From the NCBI RefSeq assembly GCF_002280675.1, contig NZ_NCEN01000002.1, forward strand, positions 186,001 to 250,000: a DNA stretch of 64,000 nt. Direction: 5' to 3'. Made by a program: the position numbers and the translations under genes. The notes beneath the pieces were generated by a model, which saw nothing but the letters and a program-made list of their open reading frames with translations, was not told the origin of the DNA and searched no databases. How positions within the stretch are numbered: position 1 is the stretch's first letter; every line of letters starts with the position of its first letter. Below, piece by piece: positions 35,181-45,132 of the stretch. Source of the DNA: Novosphingobium sp. 32-60-15. GTDB lineage: Bacteria; Pseudomonadota; Alphaproteobacteria; Sphingomonadales; Sphingomonadaceae.

Positions 35181-35277
35181 CCGCCGCGCGACCTAAACAC
35201 AACGCCTGCGCCGCAGCGACTTACCGCCTGTACCGCGCCAATATTCCGACAAAACGAAAAACCTTGAGAGGATGTAA

Positions 35278-36093
35278 ATGGTGTTTGGAAATTTGAACGA
35301 ACGCGTGGCGATCGTAACCGGATCGGGTGCCAATATTGGTGAGGCTTGCGCCAAGGCACTTGCCGGGGCCGGAGCGCATGTCGTGGTTGCCGATATCAAT
35401 ATTGGCGCAGCACAGACGGTTGCTGCGGAAATCGTGGCGTCCGGTGGCAGCGCCATGGCCCACTTTCTCGATCTTGCCGAAGAACAAAGTATCATCGACC
35501 TTGTCGCTGCAACCGTGGCGCAATATGGCCGCATCGATATTCTGCACAATAACGCCGCTGACACGCGGCCCGATTTCATGGCGCAGGACAAGTCGATCCC
35601 CGACATGACCACCGAGGTGTGGGACCGCACTTTTGCCATCAACACGCGCGGGCCAATGCTGATGATCAAACATGTTGCGCCGCACATGATTGCAGGCGGC
35701 GGCGGTTCGATCATCAACACCGGTTCCGGCTCGGCCGTTCTGGGGGACGTTTTCCACCCAGCCTATTCAACCTCGAAAGGCGCGCTGCATACCCTGACGC
35801 GCAATGTCGCAGCGCAGCTTGGCCGCTACAACATCCGCTGCAACGCGGTGCTGCCGGGTCTTGTGCTGAGCAAGGGCGCGCGTGAGATCATGTCTGCAGG
35901 CGAGATCGATTTTATCCAGCGCCACGTGCTTTTGCCCCGCCAGAGCAAGCCCGAAGATATCGCTGGCCCGGTGCTGTTCCTGGCATCTGACGCAGGAAGC
36001 TTCGTCACAGCACAAGTGTTCAGCGCCGATGGCGGGATTGTCCACCACGCGCCCTATTTTGCCGATGTAATGGCAATGAACCAGAACGCATAA
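35278..36093 (+). CDS. SDR-family oxidoreductase
   Basis: A 271-residue SDR with the cofactor motif TGSGANIG and active site YSTSK. It belongs to the His-tailed group of this window (C-terminal GGIVHHAPYFADVMAM). It is followed 16 bp later by a DUF1330 gene and is divergent from a TetR regulator. Substrate unknown. Confidence 0.85.
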   Translation: MVFGNLNERVAIVTGSGANIGEACAKALAGAGAHVVVADINIGAAQTVAAEIVASGGSAMAHFLDLAEEQSIIDLVAATVAQYGRIDILHNNAADTRPDFMAQDKSIPDMTTEVWDRTFAINTRGPMLMIKHVAPHMIAGGGGSIINTGSGSAVLGDVFHPAYSTSKGALHTLTRNVAAQLGRYNIRCNAVLPGLVLSKGAREIMSAGEIDFIQRHVLLPRQSKPEDIAGPVLFLASDAGSFVTAQVFSADGGIVHHAPYFADVMAMNQNA

Positions 36094-36109
36094 CGAGGGA
36101 GTTGAACAG

Positions 36110-36400
36110 ATGGCTTCTTATGTCATGAGCATGATGAACAAGCACGACCTTGCCAAATATGGCGAGTATTCGGCGCAAGGCTTCGTTTCGCTGCAAGGCC
36201 TGCCGTTCGAGGTGATCGTGGGCGAAAATCTGGACGTACTGGAGGGCAACGCGCCTGGAACCAGTGTCGTCGTCATGAAATTTCCCGACAATGACGCGGC
36301 GATGGCTTGGTACAATTCCGAGGCCTATCAAAAGGCGATACCCATCCGCCATGCTGCTGCCGAAACGATCTTCGCGGTGCACTTTACTGACGACCAGTAG
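36110..36400 (+). CDS. DUF1330 family protein
   Basis: A 96-residue dimeric alpha-beta-barrel type protein of the DUF1330 family, recognisable by the segment DAAMAWYNSEAYQKAIPIR. Family members have no settled function, although some sit in degradative operons. It is probably co-transcribed with the SDR before it and the flavin reductase after it. Confidence 0.8.
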   Translation: MASYVMSMMNKHDLAKYGEYSAQGFVSLQGLPFEVIVGENLDVLEGNAPGTSVVVMKFPDNDAAMAWYNSEAYQKAIPIRHAAAETIFAVHFTDDQ

Positions 36401-36474
36401 GTCTTCCGGCCAATCCAACAATCAAGATGCTGCGATTTTCGCACATGCGCAGCGCATAAACCGAGGGGATTCCT

Positions 36475-38442
36475 GTGAGCAAGTATCCAACAATGTTCAG
36501 TCCGTTCAAGCTTGGCCGGCTGGAGATCAAGAACCGCGTTTTCATGTCACCGCACGGTATGGTCGGTCTGGGTATCGGCACCGATCAGCAGGTCGGCTAT
36601 TTCGAAGCGCGCGCCAAGGGTGGCGCGGGCATGATGGTCATTGCCAGTTGTCAGGTTGTGCCAGCGCCTCTGGTGCCACCGGGCTGGTTCATCGAAGCCT
36701 ATAATCCCGACCATATTCCCGCCATCGGCCGCATCGTTGATGCGGCACACAGGCATGGTGCCAAAATTGCGGTGCAGGGCGTGTGGATGATGGCCGATCC
36801 GAACACGGCGCAGCCATCGGGCATCGCTCCGCACACCGTGCTTTCTGATTCCCAACCGCGGTCAATGACCACTGCCGAGGTTGAACAACTGGTTGAGGCC
36901 CATGCCATTGCTGCCGTGCATGCACAGGAAGCAGGCGCTGATGGTTTCGAATTTCCGATTAGCGGTGGTGCAGGCCTTGGATCGTTCACGTCCGAATTCT
37001 ACAACCAACGCACCGACAAGTATGGCGGCAGTCTGGAAAACCGGATGCGCGCGATTGTTGAAATCGTCGAAGCGATCCGCGAGCGTGTGCGGCCCGATTT
37101 TGCGATTGGCATCGCGGTGAATGCCGATGAATCCACTCTGGGTGCGGCCGGAATTGATGATGGCATCGCCCAATGCAAGATCCTTGAAGCCACAGGGATG
37201 GTTGATTGGCTGCGCATAACCGCGCGCGGCCAGAAACCGCAGATGACGCAGTATCACTACCCGTCGTCATATATGGCCCAGGAAGGTACACACCTTGCCG
37301 CCGCAGAAGCGGTCAAGAAAGCTGTCAATCTGCCTGTGGTCAGCGGCGGCCGTATCCTGACGCCTGCATTTGCCGATCAGGCCATTGCCGATGGCCGCTG
37401 TGACATGGTGTTCGTGGCCAGATCCGTGATTGCCGATCCCGAATGGCCCAACAAGTGCCGCGATGACCAAACCGCCGAAATCCGCGCGTGCATTGGTGAT
37501 CTGGAAGGCTGCTTCCTGCGCTCGTGTTTCGGGCAGGCCGTTGGCTGTACGGTCAATCCAGACATCGGGTTCGAGCATGAAGGGCCGGTGCCCCGCGCGC
37601 AAACCAGCAAAAACGTCGTCATCGTTGGTGCAGGGCCTGCCGGAATGCAGGCGGCGCTTACCGCTTCAAAGCGCGGCCACAAGGTCACACTGCTCGAAAA
37701 ATCAGACCGTATCGGCGGGCATGTTACCATGCAGGCAATGTTGCCCGGCCTTGAAGACCGCGCCGAACTGATCCGCTGGCTCAAGCTGCAATTGGACAAG
37801 GCCGGGGTGACAATCCAGACCGGGACCGAAGCCACGGCAGAGGCAGTAAAGGCGCTATCGCCCGACGCGGTGATCATTGCCACAGGCGCGCGTTATTCCA
37901 CGACTGGTGCAAGCAAGGCGCAGTTGACCGGCGTGCCCGGCGCGCATTTGCCGCATGTGCTGACGCCCGAAGACCTGCTCCTTGATCACGCCCGCGTTGG
38001 AAAACGCATCGTGGTCTATGACAACACGTCCTACGAAGTCGGCCCCGGTATTGCCGAACACCTCGCCAATCAAGGCAAGGACGTGTTTCTTGTCACGATC
38101 GATTCTGCGATGGCAATGTCGGTGACCGAACTCGGACTCAACAAAGTCATCGCGCGGCGTCTCCTGCCCAAAGTGACGTTCATGCCATCGACCGAGATCA
38201 CCCGCATCGACGAAGCTGACATCCATGTGCGGGGTTCCCTTTCGGGCGAGACGGGCATTCTTAGCGGGATCGACAACACCATTCTGGTCACGTCAAAGCC
38301 ACCGCAGGAAGACCTCTACCATGCGCTGATTGCGGATCTGCCCGCGGTACATATCATCGGCGACGCGCGCGAGGCACGCTGGAGCGTCTTTGCCACAGAT
38401 GAGGCAATCAAGGACGGGAGACGGGTCGGACTGGCAGTCTGA
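36475..38442 (+). CDS. 2,4-dienoyl-CoA reductase-like NADH:flavin oxidoreductase
   Basis: A 655-residue protein. Residues 1-330 form an old-yellow-enzyme TIM barrel (FMN), followed by a 4Fe-4S site and an FAD/NAD domain beginning VVIVGAGPAGMQAA near residue 380. Relatives reduce enoates, dienoyl-CoA or remove methyl groups. In the Fe-S loop the Cys set is 339, 346, 351 and 358, while the second usual Cys (residue 342) is Asp. The start is GTG 36475. A perfect 11-bp terminator follows. Confidence 0.88.
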   Translation: MSKYPTMFSPFKLGRLEIKNRVFMSPHGMVGLGIGTDQQVGYFEARAKGGAGMMVIASCQVVPAPLVPPGWFIEAYNPDHIPAIGRIVDAAHRHGAKIAVQGVWMMADPNTAQPSGIAPHTVLSDSQPRSMTTAEVEQLVEAHAIAAVHAQEAGADGFEFPISGGAGLGSFTSEFYNQRTDKYGGSLENRMRAIVEIVEAIRERVRPDFAIGIAVNADESTLGAAGIDDGIAQCKILEATGMVDWLRITARGQKPQMTQYHYPSSYMAQEGTHLAAAEAVKKAVNLPVVSGGRILTPAFADQAIADGRCDMVFVARSVIADPEWPNKCRDDQTAEIRACIGDLEGCFLRSCFGQAVGCTVNPDIGFEHEGPVPRAQTSKNVVIVGAGPAGMQAALTASKRGHKVTLLEKSDRIGGHVTMQAMLPGLEDRAELIRWLKLQLDKAGVTIQTGTEATAEAVKALSPDAVIIATGARYSTTGASKAQLTGVPGAHLPHVLTPEDLLLDHARVGKRIVVYDNTSYEVGPGIAEHLANQGKDVFLVTIDSAMAMSVTELGLNKVIARRLLPKVTFMPSTEITRIDEADIHVRGSLSGETGILSGIDNTILVTSKPPQEDLYHALIADLPAVHIIGDAREARWSVFATDEAIKDGRRVGLAV

Positions 38443-38448
38443 TCCGTT

Positions 38449-38481
38449 GGGGCATCGTGGTCATGAGGGTCACGATGCCCC
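38449..38481 (+). terminator. terminator after flavin reductase
   Basis: GGGGCATCGTG (38449-38459) pairs perfectly with CACGATGCCCC (38471-38481) around an 11-nt loop, 7 bp after the stop codon. Confidence 0.75.
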
Positions 38482-38540
38482 ACACCCCCAAGCCGACTGG
38501 CCGCACCATGTGGCAGACAGGTATTCAGCCCTTCCAGCGT

Positions 38541-38556
38541 CCTTCCGTTAGATAGG
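38541..38556. promoter_or_regulatory. cluster operator, copy 5
   Basis: CCTTCC-GTTA-GATAGG matches 11 of 12 informative positions of CCTAYC-N4-GRTAGG. It lies 73 bp before the thiolase start, between a terminator and the gene, a clean promoter position. Confidence 0.7.
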
Positions 38557-38628
38557 TGTTATACGGTCGGTGCCAGCACAGTTGCCCTGTACTTACTTGG
38601 TCTCATCCATTTTTGCAGGGCAGTATTC

Positions 38629-39831
38629 ATGGAAGCCTATATCTACGATCATGTTCGGACCCCGCGCGGTAAGGGCCGCCCTGATGGTGCGCTGCATGAG
38701 GTAACCTCGGTCGAAATGGCCAGCCAGTTGCTGCAGGCCCTGCGCGACCGCAACGACCTCGATACCGCGCTGCTCGACGATGTGATCCTGGGCATGGCCC
38801 AGCCGGTTGGCGAACAAGGTGGTGTGCTGGCGCGCGCAGCCGTTCTGCAAGCAGGTTATGCGCAGACCGTTGCGGGCCAGCAGGTCCACCGCTTCTGCGC
38901 ATCAGGCCTTGATGCTGTCAGCCTGATTGCGGCGCAAGTCCATTCGGGTATGATTCAGGCCGGAATCGGCGGCGGCGTTGAATCGATGAGCCGGACGGTC
39001 ATGGGTTATGATTCCGGCGCATGGACATCTGATCCGGCGGTAGCCTTCCACAATTACTATGCCCCGCAAGGCATCGGCGCTGACATCATCGCAACGCTTG
39101 ACGGCTTCAGCCGCGAAGACGTCGATAGCTTTGCTGTCGAAAGCCAGCGCAAGGCCGCCCATGCGTGGAAAAACGGCTATTTCAAGAACTCGATCGTTCC
39201 GGTGAAGGACATTCTTGGCGAAGTCCTGCTCGACCATGACGAACATATGCGCCCCGGCACGACCGTGGAAAGCCTCGCCAAGCTCAAGCCCGCGTTCGCA
39301 GGTTATGGCAAGGGCGGGTTTGAAGCCGTTGCCAAGGCCAAATATCCGCAGATCGAGGAACTCAACTACGTCCACCATGGCGGCAACAGCTCGGGCATAG
39401 TTGATGGCTCCGGCATGGTGCTGGTCGGTTCAAAGGAATTCGGTGAGCGCGCCGGACTGAAGCCGCGCGCCCGCATCCGCGCCTATGCCAACATCGGTTC
39501 GGAACCCACAATCATGCTGACCGCACCGGGCGCGTGTTCGGAAAAGGCGCTGAAGAACGCGGGGATGAACCGGGGCGATATTGACCTGTGGGAACTGAAC
39601 GAGGCCTTCGCCAGCGTTGTCATGCGCTTCCAACGCGAAATGGGCGTGCCCGACGACAAGATCAACGTGAACGGCGGCGCAATCGCCATGGGGCACCCGT
39701 TGGGAGCCACTGGCGCGATGATCCTTGGCACTGTGCTTGATGAACTGGAACGGCGCGATTTGCAGACCGGCCTGATCACGCTGTGTGCTGCCAACGGGCT
39801 TGGCACGGCCTCGATCATCGAACGCGTCTGA
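38629..39831 (+). CDS. acetyl-CoA acyltransferase (thiolase)
   Basis: A 400-residue thiolase. The nucleophile is Cys90 in [25 protein letters not shown] carries the catalytic His and [10 protein letters not shown] the second Cys. It cleaves a beta-ketoacyl-CoA to acetyl-CoA and a shortened acyl-CoA. It heads the acyl-CoA degradation operon (thiolase, hydratase/dehydrogenase, acyl-CoA dehydrogenase) under a good copy of the cluster operator. Confidence 0.93.
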   Translation: MEAYIYDHVRTPRGKGRPDGALHEVTSVEMASQLLQALRDRNDLDTALLDDVILGMAQPVGEQGGVLARAAVLQAGYAQTVAGQQVHRFCASGLDAVSLIAAQVHSGMIQAGIGGGVESMSRTVMGYDSGAWTSDPAVAFHNYYAPQGIGADIIATLDGFSREDVDSFAVESQRKAAHAWKNGYFKNSIVPVKDILGEVLLDHDEHMRPGTTVESLAKLKPAFAGYGKGGFEAVAKAKYPQIEELNYVHHGGNSSGIVDGSGMVLVGSKEFGERAGLKPRARIRAYANIGSEPTIMLTAPGACSEKALKNAGMNRGDIDLWELNEAFASVVMRFQREMGVPDDKINVNGGAIAMGHPLGATGAMILGTVLDELERRDLQTGLITLCAANGLGTASIIERV

Positions 39832-39864
39832 CGCTAACTCCACGTCTTTTTAAGCGGAAAACCC

Positions 39865-42045
39865 ATGCAGAACCTCAAACTTGAAACGAACGCTGACGGC
39901 TTCGCGATCCTGACGCTGGATGCCGCAGGCCAGACCATGAACGTCGTCAACGACGCGTTCCTTGCCGATATGGAAGAGGCCACCGCCAAGATCGCGGCAG
40001 ATGACAGCATCAAGGGCGTGATCCTGACGTCGGGCAAGCCCGCCTTCATGGCCGGGGCTGACCTGACCCAACTGGTGCAAGGCTTCGGCACGCTGACCAA
40101 AGCGCAAGCCTACGCATTCTCGCAGCGCGCAACCGCAATGCACCGCGCGATCGAACAGTCGGGCAAGCCATGGGTTGCTGCAATCAACGGGCTGGCGCTG
40201 GGCGGCGGTTTCGAACTGGCACTGGCGTGCCATCACCGCGTTCTGGTCGACAATCCCAAGGCGCTGGTCGGCCTGCCCGAAGTCAATGTCGGGCTGCTGC
40301 CGGGTTCGGGCGGAACCGTGCGTTTGGCACTTCTGGTCGGCTACAAGAAGGCGCTGGACCTTCTGCTTTCAGGCCGCAGCGTTGGTCCTGCCGAAGCCTT
40401 GAAGCTGGGCATCGTCGATGAAGTGGTGCCCGCTGACAAGCTGATCGATACAGCGCGCGCATGGCTTGCCACCGGGCCTGACCCGGTCCGGCCGTGGGAC
40501 GTCAAGGGCTGGGTGCCGCCGCAGAAAAAGGGCCTGACCGTGCCTGAAGATTCGGTTGCCTATATGATGGCCGCAGGCGCGATTGCACAGAAGGGCTATA
40601 ACACGCCCGCACCGCAGGCCATCCTGTCAGCCGTGTTCGAAGGGCAGCAATTGCCGTTCGACAAGGCGCTGTCGGTGGAAGGCAAGTATTTCGCCAAATT
40701 GCTGACCGATCCTGTCGCCCGCAACATCATCCGCACCACATTCATCTCAAAGCTGGCCGCCGAAAAGGGCGCGCGCCGTCCGGCGGGCGTGCCCAAGTCC
40801 GAAGTGAAGAAGTTGGGTGTTCTGGGCGCGGGCATGATGGGCGCAGGGATTGCCTTCGTTTCGGCAACCGCCGGGATTGAAGTCGTGCTGCTGGACCGGG
40901 ATGTACCCTCGGCAGAAAAGGGCAAGGCCTATACCGCCAAGGCGCAGGCCAAGCTGATCGAAAAGGGCAAACTCAGCCAGGACAAGGCCGACGCCGTGCT
41001 CGCACGGATCACGCCGACCGATGATTACGCGCTGCTGGAAGGCTGCGACATGATTGTCGAAGCCGTGTTCGAAGATACCGCGATCAAGGCAGAAACCACG
41101 CGCAAGGCAGAAGCGGTGATCCCGTCGACCGCCGTATTCGCGTCGAACACCTCGTCTCTGCCGATCTCGGCACTGGCTACCGCATCCAAACGGCCCGACC
41201 AGTTCATCGGCATCCACTTCTTCTCACCGGTTGACCGCATGGGTCTGGTCGAAGTGATCGTGGGCAAGCAAACCTCGAAAGAAACGCTGGCCAAATCGCT
41301 CGATTTCATTGCGCAACTGCGCAAGACGCCGATTGTCGTCAACGATTCACGCGGATTCTACACCAGCCGCGTGTTCCGCATGTTCATCTTTGAAGGCGTG
41401 GCAATGCTGGAAGATGGAGTAGAGCCTGCGCGCATTGAAAACGCTGCCAAGGCTGCAGGCTTCCCCATCGGGCCGCTCGCGCTGCTCGATGAAGTGACAA
41501 TGGAATTGCCGGTCAAGATCGTAGACGAGGCCGCGCGCGATTCTGCCGACACCGAGAACAAATACACCATCGAACGCGGCATGAAGGTGTTGGGCCGGAT
41601 GATCGAACTGGGCCGGGGCAGCCGCAAGGCAGGCGGCGGTTTCTATGACTATCCTGCAACCGGCAGCAAACACTTGTGGGCAGGGCTGGCACAGGAATTT
41701 CCCGTGTCCGAAAGCCAACCCGATCAGGAAGAGCTGAAAAAACGCTTTCTCTATTCCCAGGCCAACGAAACAGCACAGACCTTTGAAGAAGGCGTGCTGG
41801 AAACGCCAGAGGACGCCGATCTTGGCGCGATCTATGGCTGGGGCTTCCCGGCATGGACCGGCGGGACGCTCAGCTACATCGATACGGTTGGTATTGCCGC
41901 ATTCGTGGCAGAATCTGACCGGCTCGCCCGGCTCTATGGCCCACGCTTTGCCCCTTCGGCATGGTTGCGCGAGAAGGCTGCAAAGGGTGAAGGCTTCTAT
42001 CCCGCCGCCAATCAGCCGGCTGCCAAGGAGTTGACCTCAGCATGA
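39865..42045 (+). CDS. two-domain enoyl-CoA hydratase/3-hydroxyacyl-CoA dehydrogenase
   Basis: A 726-residue FadJ/FadB-type beta-oxidation enzyme. The N-terminal crotonase domain has Glu117 and Glu139 (GGGFELAL and LPEVNVGLLPGSGGT). From about residue 310 comes the NAD domain (VLGAGMMGAGIA), then a C-terminal 3-hydroxyacyl-CoA dehydrogenase domain. It hydrates an enoyl-CoA and oxidises the product to a 3-ketoacyl-CoA. It overlaps the acyl-CoA dehydrogenase gene by 4 bp. It was not assigned to fadB or fadJ. Confidence 0.93.
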   Translation: MQNLKLETNADGFAILTLDAAGQTMNVVNDAFLADMEEATAKIAADDSIKGVILTSGKPAFMAGADLTQLVQGFGTLTKAQAYAFSQRATAMHRAIEQSGKPWVAAINGLALGGGFELALACHHRVLVDNPKALVGLPEVNVGLLPGSGGTVRLALLVGYKKALDLLLSGRSVGPAEALKLGIVDEVVPADKLIDTARAWLATGPDPVRPWDVKGWVPPQKKGLTVPEDSVAYMMAAGAIAQKGYNTPAPQAILSAVFEGQQLPFDKALSVEGKYFAKLLTDPVARNIIRTTFISKLAAEKGARRPAGVPKSEVKKLGVLGAGMMGAGIAFVSATAGIEVVLLDRDVPSAEKGKAYTAKAQAKLIEKGKLSQDKADAVLARITPTDDYALLEGCDMIVEAVFEDTAIKAETTRKAEAVIPSTAVFASNTSSLPISALATASKRPDQFIGIHFFSPVDRMGLVEVIVGKQTSKETLAKSLDFIAQLRKTPIVVNDSRGFYTSRVFRMFIFEGVAMLEDGVEPARIENAAKAAGFPIGPLALLDEVTMELPVKIVDEAARDSADTENKYTIERGMKVLGRMIELGRGSRKAGGGFYDYPATGSKHLWAGLAQEFPVSESQPDQEELKKRFLYSQANETAQTFEEGVLETPEDADLGAIYGWGFPAWTGGTLSYIDTVGIAAFVAESDRLARLYGPRFAPSAWLREKAAKGEGFYPAANQPAAKELTSA

Positions 42046-43199
42046 AGCGCGTAATCTTCGAATCGGAACATGAGCAGTTCCGTGACAGTGTGATCAAGTT
42101 CATGCAGACCGAAGTCGGCCCTCATGCCGAGAAATGGCGCGCAGAAGGCATGGTCCCGCGCGAGTTGTATCTCAAGGCCGGCGAACAAGGCCTGTTGTGC
42201 ACTTGGGCCGATGAAAAATACGGCGGAGCAGGAATCGAGGATTTCCGCTTCGAACAGATCATCATCGAAGAGAACATGCGCCACGGCGACATCGGCTTTT
42301 ACATCAACCTGCACAACGATCTGGTCGCGCCCTACATCGCCAAGCTGGGCAATGATGAACAAAAGGATCGCTGGATGCCGGGCATCGTCTCGGGCGAGAA
42401 GATCCTTGCCGTGGCTATGACAGAACCGTCGACCGGTTCCGACCTTGCAGGCATGAAGACCCGCGCCGAAGACAAGGGCGATCATTGGCTGCTGAATGGT
42501 GCGAAGACCTACATCTCGAACGGCATTCTGTCCGATCTGATCGTAGTCGCTGCGCGCACCGATCCTGAAAGCCGCCATGGCCTCAGCCTGCTGGTGGTTG
42601 AGCGCGGGATGGAAGGCTTTGAACGCGGCCGCAAGCTGTCCAAAATGGGCTTGCACGCGCAGGACACCGCCGAATTGTTCTTCAACGACGTCAAGGTCCC
42701 CAAGGCAAACATGCTCGGCGATCCGGGGCAGGGCTTCCGCTATCTGGCGCGGTTTCTTGCGCAGGAACGCCTGGTCGCAGCCATCGGCTTCATGGCAACC
42801 GCGCAGACCGCATTCGACATCACGCTTGATTATGTCAAAGAGCGCAAGGCATTCGGTAAGCCCATCGGCGCGTTCCAGAACACCCGGTTCAAGATGGCGA
42901 CGATGCGTACCGAACTTGATGCAGCGCAGACGTATATCGACCAACTGGTGCTTTTGCTCAACGCAGGTGAACTTTCGGCAGAAGATGCCTCGGGTGCCAA
43001 GCTGCTCGCTTCCGAACTTGAAGGCCGGGTGATGGACGAATGCGTCCAGTTCCACGGCGGCGCAGGCTATATGGAAGAATACCGGATCAGCCGAATGTAC
43101 ACAGATGCGCGCATCAGCCGGATCTTCGCCGGAACATCGGAAATCATGCGCGAAATCATTGGCCGCGGGCTCGGTCTTGACGAACGCAAGATGTCCTGA
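42042..43199 (+). CDS. acyl-CoA dehydrogenase
   Basis: A 385-residue FAD acyl-CoA dehydrogenase with the usual TEPSTGSD motif and the base Glu346 in GGAGYMEEYR. It makes an alpha,beta-unsaturated acyl-CoA, the first step of beta-oxidation, or could remove phosphate from a phosphoacyl-CoA if it works with the nearby kinases (inference from LvaC). It starts at an ATGA overlap with the hydratase gene. Confidence 0.94.
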   Translation: MKRVIFESEHEQFRDSVIKFMQTEVGPHAEKWRAEGMVPRELYLKAGEQGLLCTWADEKYGGAGIEDFRFEQIIIEENMRHGDIGFYINLHNDLVAPYIAKLGNDEQKDRWMPGIVSGEKILAVAMTEPSTGSDLAGMKTRAEDKGDHWLLNGAKTYISNGILSDLIVVAARTDPESRHGLSLLVVERGMEGFERGRKLSKMGLHAQDTAELFFNDVKVPKANMLGDPGQGFRYLARFLAQERLVAAIGFMATAQTAFDITLDYVKERKAFGKPIGAFQNTRFKMATMRTELDAAQTYIDQLVLLLNAGELSAEDASGAKLLASELEGRVMDECVQFHGGAGYMEEYRISRMYTDARISRIFAGTSEIMREIIGRGLGLDERKMS

Positions 43200-43204
43200 C
43201 CAGA

Positions 43205-44161
43205 ATGGGCACGCGCCACCTGGTCGATCCAGCGCTGCTACCGCTGATCGACTCTATGCCGCCGATGGTGCTGTCTGACGCCAGTTTGCCGATGATCCGC
43301 GCGGCGCTGCCAGCCATGATCAAAGCAGTGCCGCTGCCCGATCTGCCGGTTGCAGTCAGTGAAGTGATGGTACCATCAGGCGAAGATGACCGCGCGGTGC
43401 GGTGCCTGCAATTTCGCCCCGAGGCAGTGGCGGGCTCCGCTCCTGTACCTGTAATACTGCATATGCATGGCGGCGGACATGTGCTTGGAATGCCGGAAAT
43501 GAATGCCGGTACGCTAATGCAGTGGGCCGATGCACTGGGCTGCCTGATTGTGTCGGTCGACTATCGCCTTTCGCCCGAAACGCGCTTTCCCGGCGCAATC
43601 GAGGATTGTTACGCCGTGCTTGGCTGGTTGCACAACCATGCCGCTGCGCTTGGCGTTGACCGCAACCGGATTGCAGTCAGCGGTGAAAGCGCAGGCGGAG
43701 CGCTGGCTGCTGGGCTTGCTCTGCTGGCGCGTGACCGGGGCGAATATGCTATTGCCTTCCAGCACCTCGAACAGCCAAGGCTGGATGACCGCACAGCAAC
43801 GTCGGCCACACCAAATCCCCACACTGGCGAATTTGTCTGGACGCGGCAAAGCAGCCACTTTTGCTGGATCGCACAATTGGGCAAGGAGCCGGGCGGGGAT
43901 GACACATCGCCATATGCCGCCCCAGCGCGGGCGGCTGACCTTGCCGGACTGCCTGCCGCATTCATCGCTGTCGGCACGCTCGACCTGTTTGTTGACGAAT
44001 GCCTCGACTATGCGCACCGCCTGATCCGCGCCGGAGTGCCAACCGAACTGCACGTCTATCCCGGCTGCATGCACGGCTTTGGCATGGCGCGCGACAGCGC
44101 ACCGGCACGCCGGGCCCAGGCCGACAATCTTGCCGCATTGCGCGCCGCGTTTTCGCGGTAA
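43205..44161 (+). CDS. alpha/beta-hydrolase (HSL-type esterase)
   Basis: A 318-residue hormone-sensitive-lipase-type esterase. The oxyanion motif HGGG starts at His88; GESAGG carries the nucleophile Ser; TLDLFVDE and CMHGFG hold the Asp and His of the triad. It hydrolyses an ester or lactone of a pathway intermediate. The next gene is a clear duplicate, sharing TRHLVDP at the N-terminus. Confidence 0.88.
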   Translation: MGTRHLVDPALLPLIDSMPPMVLSDASLPMIRAALPAMIKAVPLPDLPVAVSEVMVPSGEDDRAVRCLQFRPEAVAGSAPVPVILHMHGGGHVLGMPEMNAGTLMQWADALGCLIVSVDYRLSPETRFPGAIEDCYAVLGWLHNHAAALGVDRNRIAVSGESAGGALAAGLALLARDRGEYAIAFQHLEQPRLDDRTATSATPNPHTGEFVWTRQSSHFCWIAQLGKEPGGDDTSPYAAPARAADLAGLPAAFIAVGTLDLFVDECLDYAHRLIRAGVPTELHVYPGCMHGFGMARDSAPARRAQADNLAALRAAFSR

Positions 44162-44187
44162 AACTTACAAAAGCGGAAGGGAAATCC

Positions 44188-45132
44188 ATGACTACCCGGC
44201 ACCTTGTCGACCCTGATCTGTTGCCGGCATTGGAGGCCTTCCCTTCGCTGAAGGCCACGCGTGAAACTTTGCCTGCAATGCGGGCGGCGATGGACCCGCT
44301 ACTGAAGGGCGCGCCAGTTCCGGTCCTGCCAGTCAATGCGCAGGAAATTCATATTTCATCGCCTGAAGGCCATCAGGTGCGCGCAATCTTGCTTCGGCCC
44401 GAAGGCCTGACCGGCGCAGTTCCCGCCCTGCTGCATATCCACGGCGGCGCCTATATCATTGGCGTGCCCGAGATGAGCGTGCCAGAACTGACTGTCACTG
44501 CCCACCAACTCGGGATCGTGATCCTGTCGGTCGATTACCGGCTAGCGCCTGAACACCCGTTTCCTGCCGGAATCGAGGATTGTTATGCAGCGCTGGGTTA
44601 CCTGCACGACAACGCGGCCACGCTCGGCATCGACGCTGCGCGGATTGCGGTCATGGGCGAAAGCGCAGGCGGTGGGCTGGCCGCGTCGCTCGCCCTGCTA
44701 GCCCGCGATCGCGGCTCGTATTCACTGGCGTTTCAACTGCTCGACGCGCCGATGATCGACGACCGCACGTGTGTGCGTCCGCAAAATCCGGTGACAGGCG
44801 AATTCATCTTTCAGCCTGCAGACAACCACTTCGGCTGGAGCTGTTTGCTGAATGCCGAACCGGGCAGCGCGGATGTTTCGCCATATGCCGCGGCTGCGCG
44901 CGCCACGCAATTGCAAGGCCTGCCACCAACACTGATCGCCACCGGTGCACTCGACCTGTTTCTTGACGAAAATGTGGATTATGCAATGCGACTGAATTCT
45001 GCAGGGGTTGCAGTAGAACTGCACATCTATCCGGGGTGCCCGCACGGTTATGTTATTGCCGCCGATGCGCCGGTTTCCCAGCGCGCGCTTGCCGATAAGC
45101 GACTGGCCCTGCGCAGAGCATTGGCACTCTGA
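44188..45132 (+). CDS. alpha/beta-hydrolase (HSL-type esterase), duplicate
   Basis: A 314-residue esterase closely related to the one before it, with HGGA in place of HGGG, GESAGG with the nucleophile, and CPHGYV with the His. ATG 44188 gives MTTRHLVDPD, aligning with the start of the first copy; a longer upstream frame lies inside that gene. Two copies suggest two ester bonds or different chain lengths. It overlaps the MaoC gene by 1 bp. Confidence 0.88.
   Translation: MTTRHLVDPDLLPALEAFPSLKATRETLPAMRAAMDPLLKGAPVPVLPVNAQEIHISSPEGHQVRAILLRPEGLTGAVPALLHIHGGAYIIGVPEMSVPELTVTAHQLGIVILSVDYRLAPEHPFPAGIEDCYAALGYLHDNAATLGIDAARIAVMGESAGGGLAASLALLARDRGSYSLAFQLLDAPMIDDRTCVRPQNPVTGEFIFQPADNHFGWSCLLNAEPGSADVSPYAAAARATQLQGLPPTLIATGALDLFLDENVDYAMRLNSAGVAVELHIYPGCPHGYVIAADAPVSQRALADKRLALRRALAL

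Noticed and set aside
42012..43055. Long minus-strand frame opposite the acyl-CoA dehydrogenase
   Set aside because: Antisense shadow; the plus-strand gene has complete catalytic motifs.
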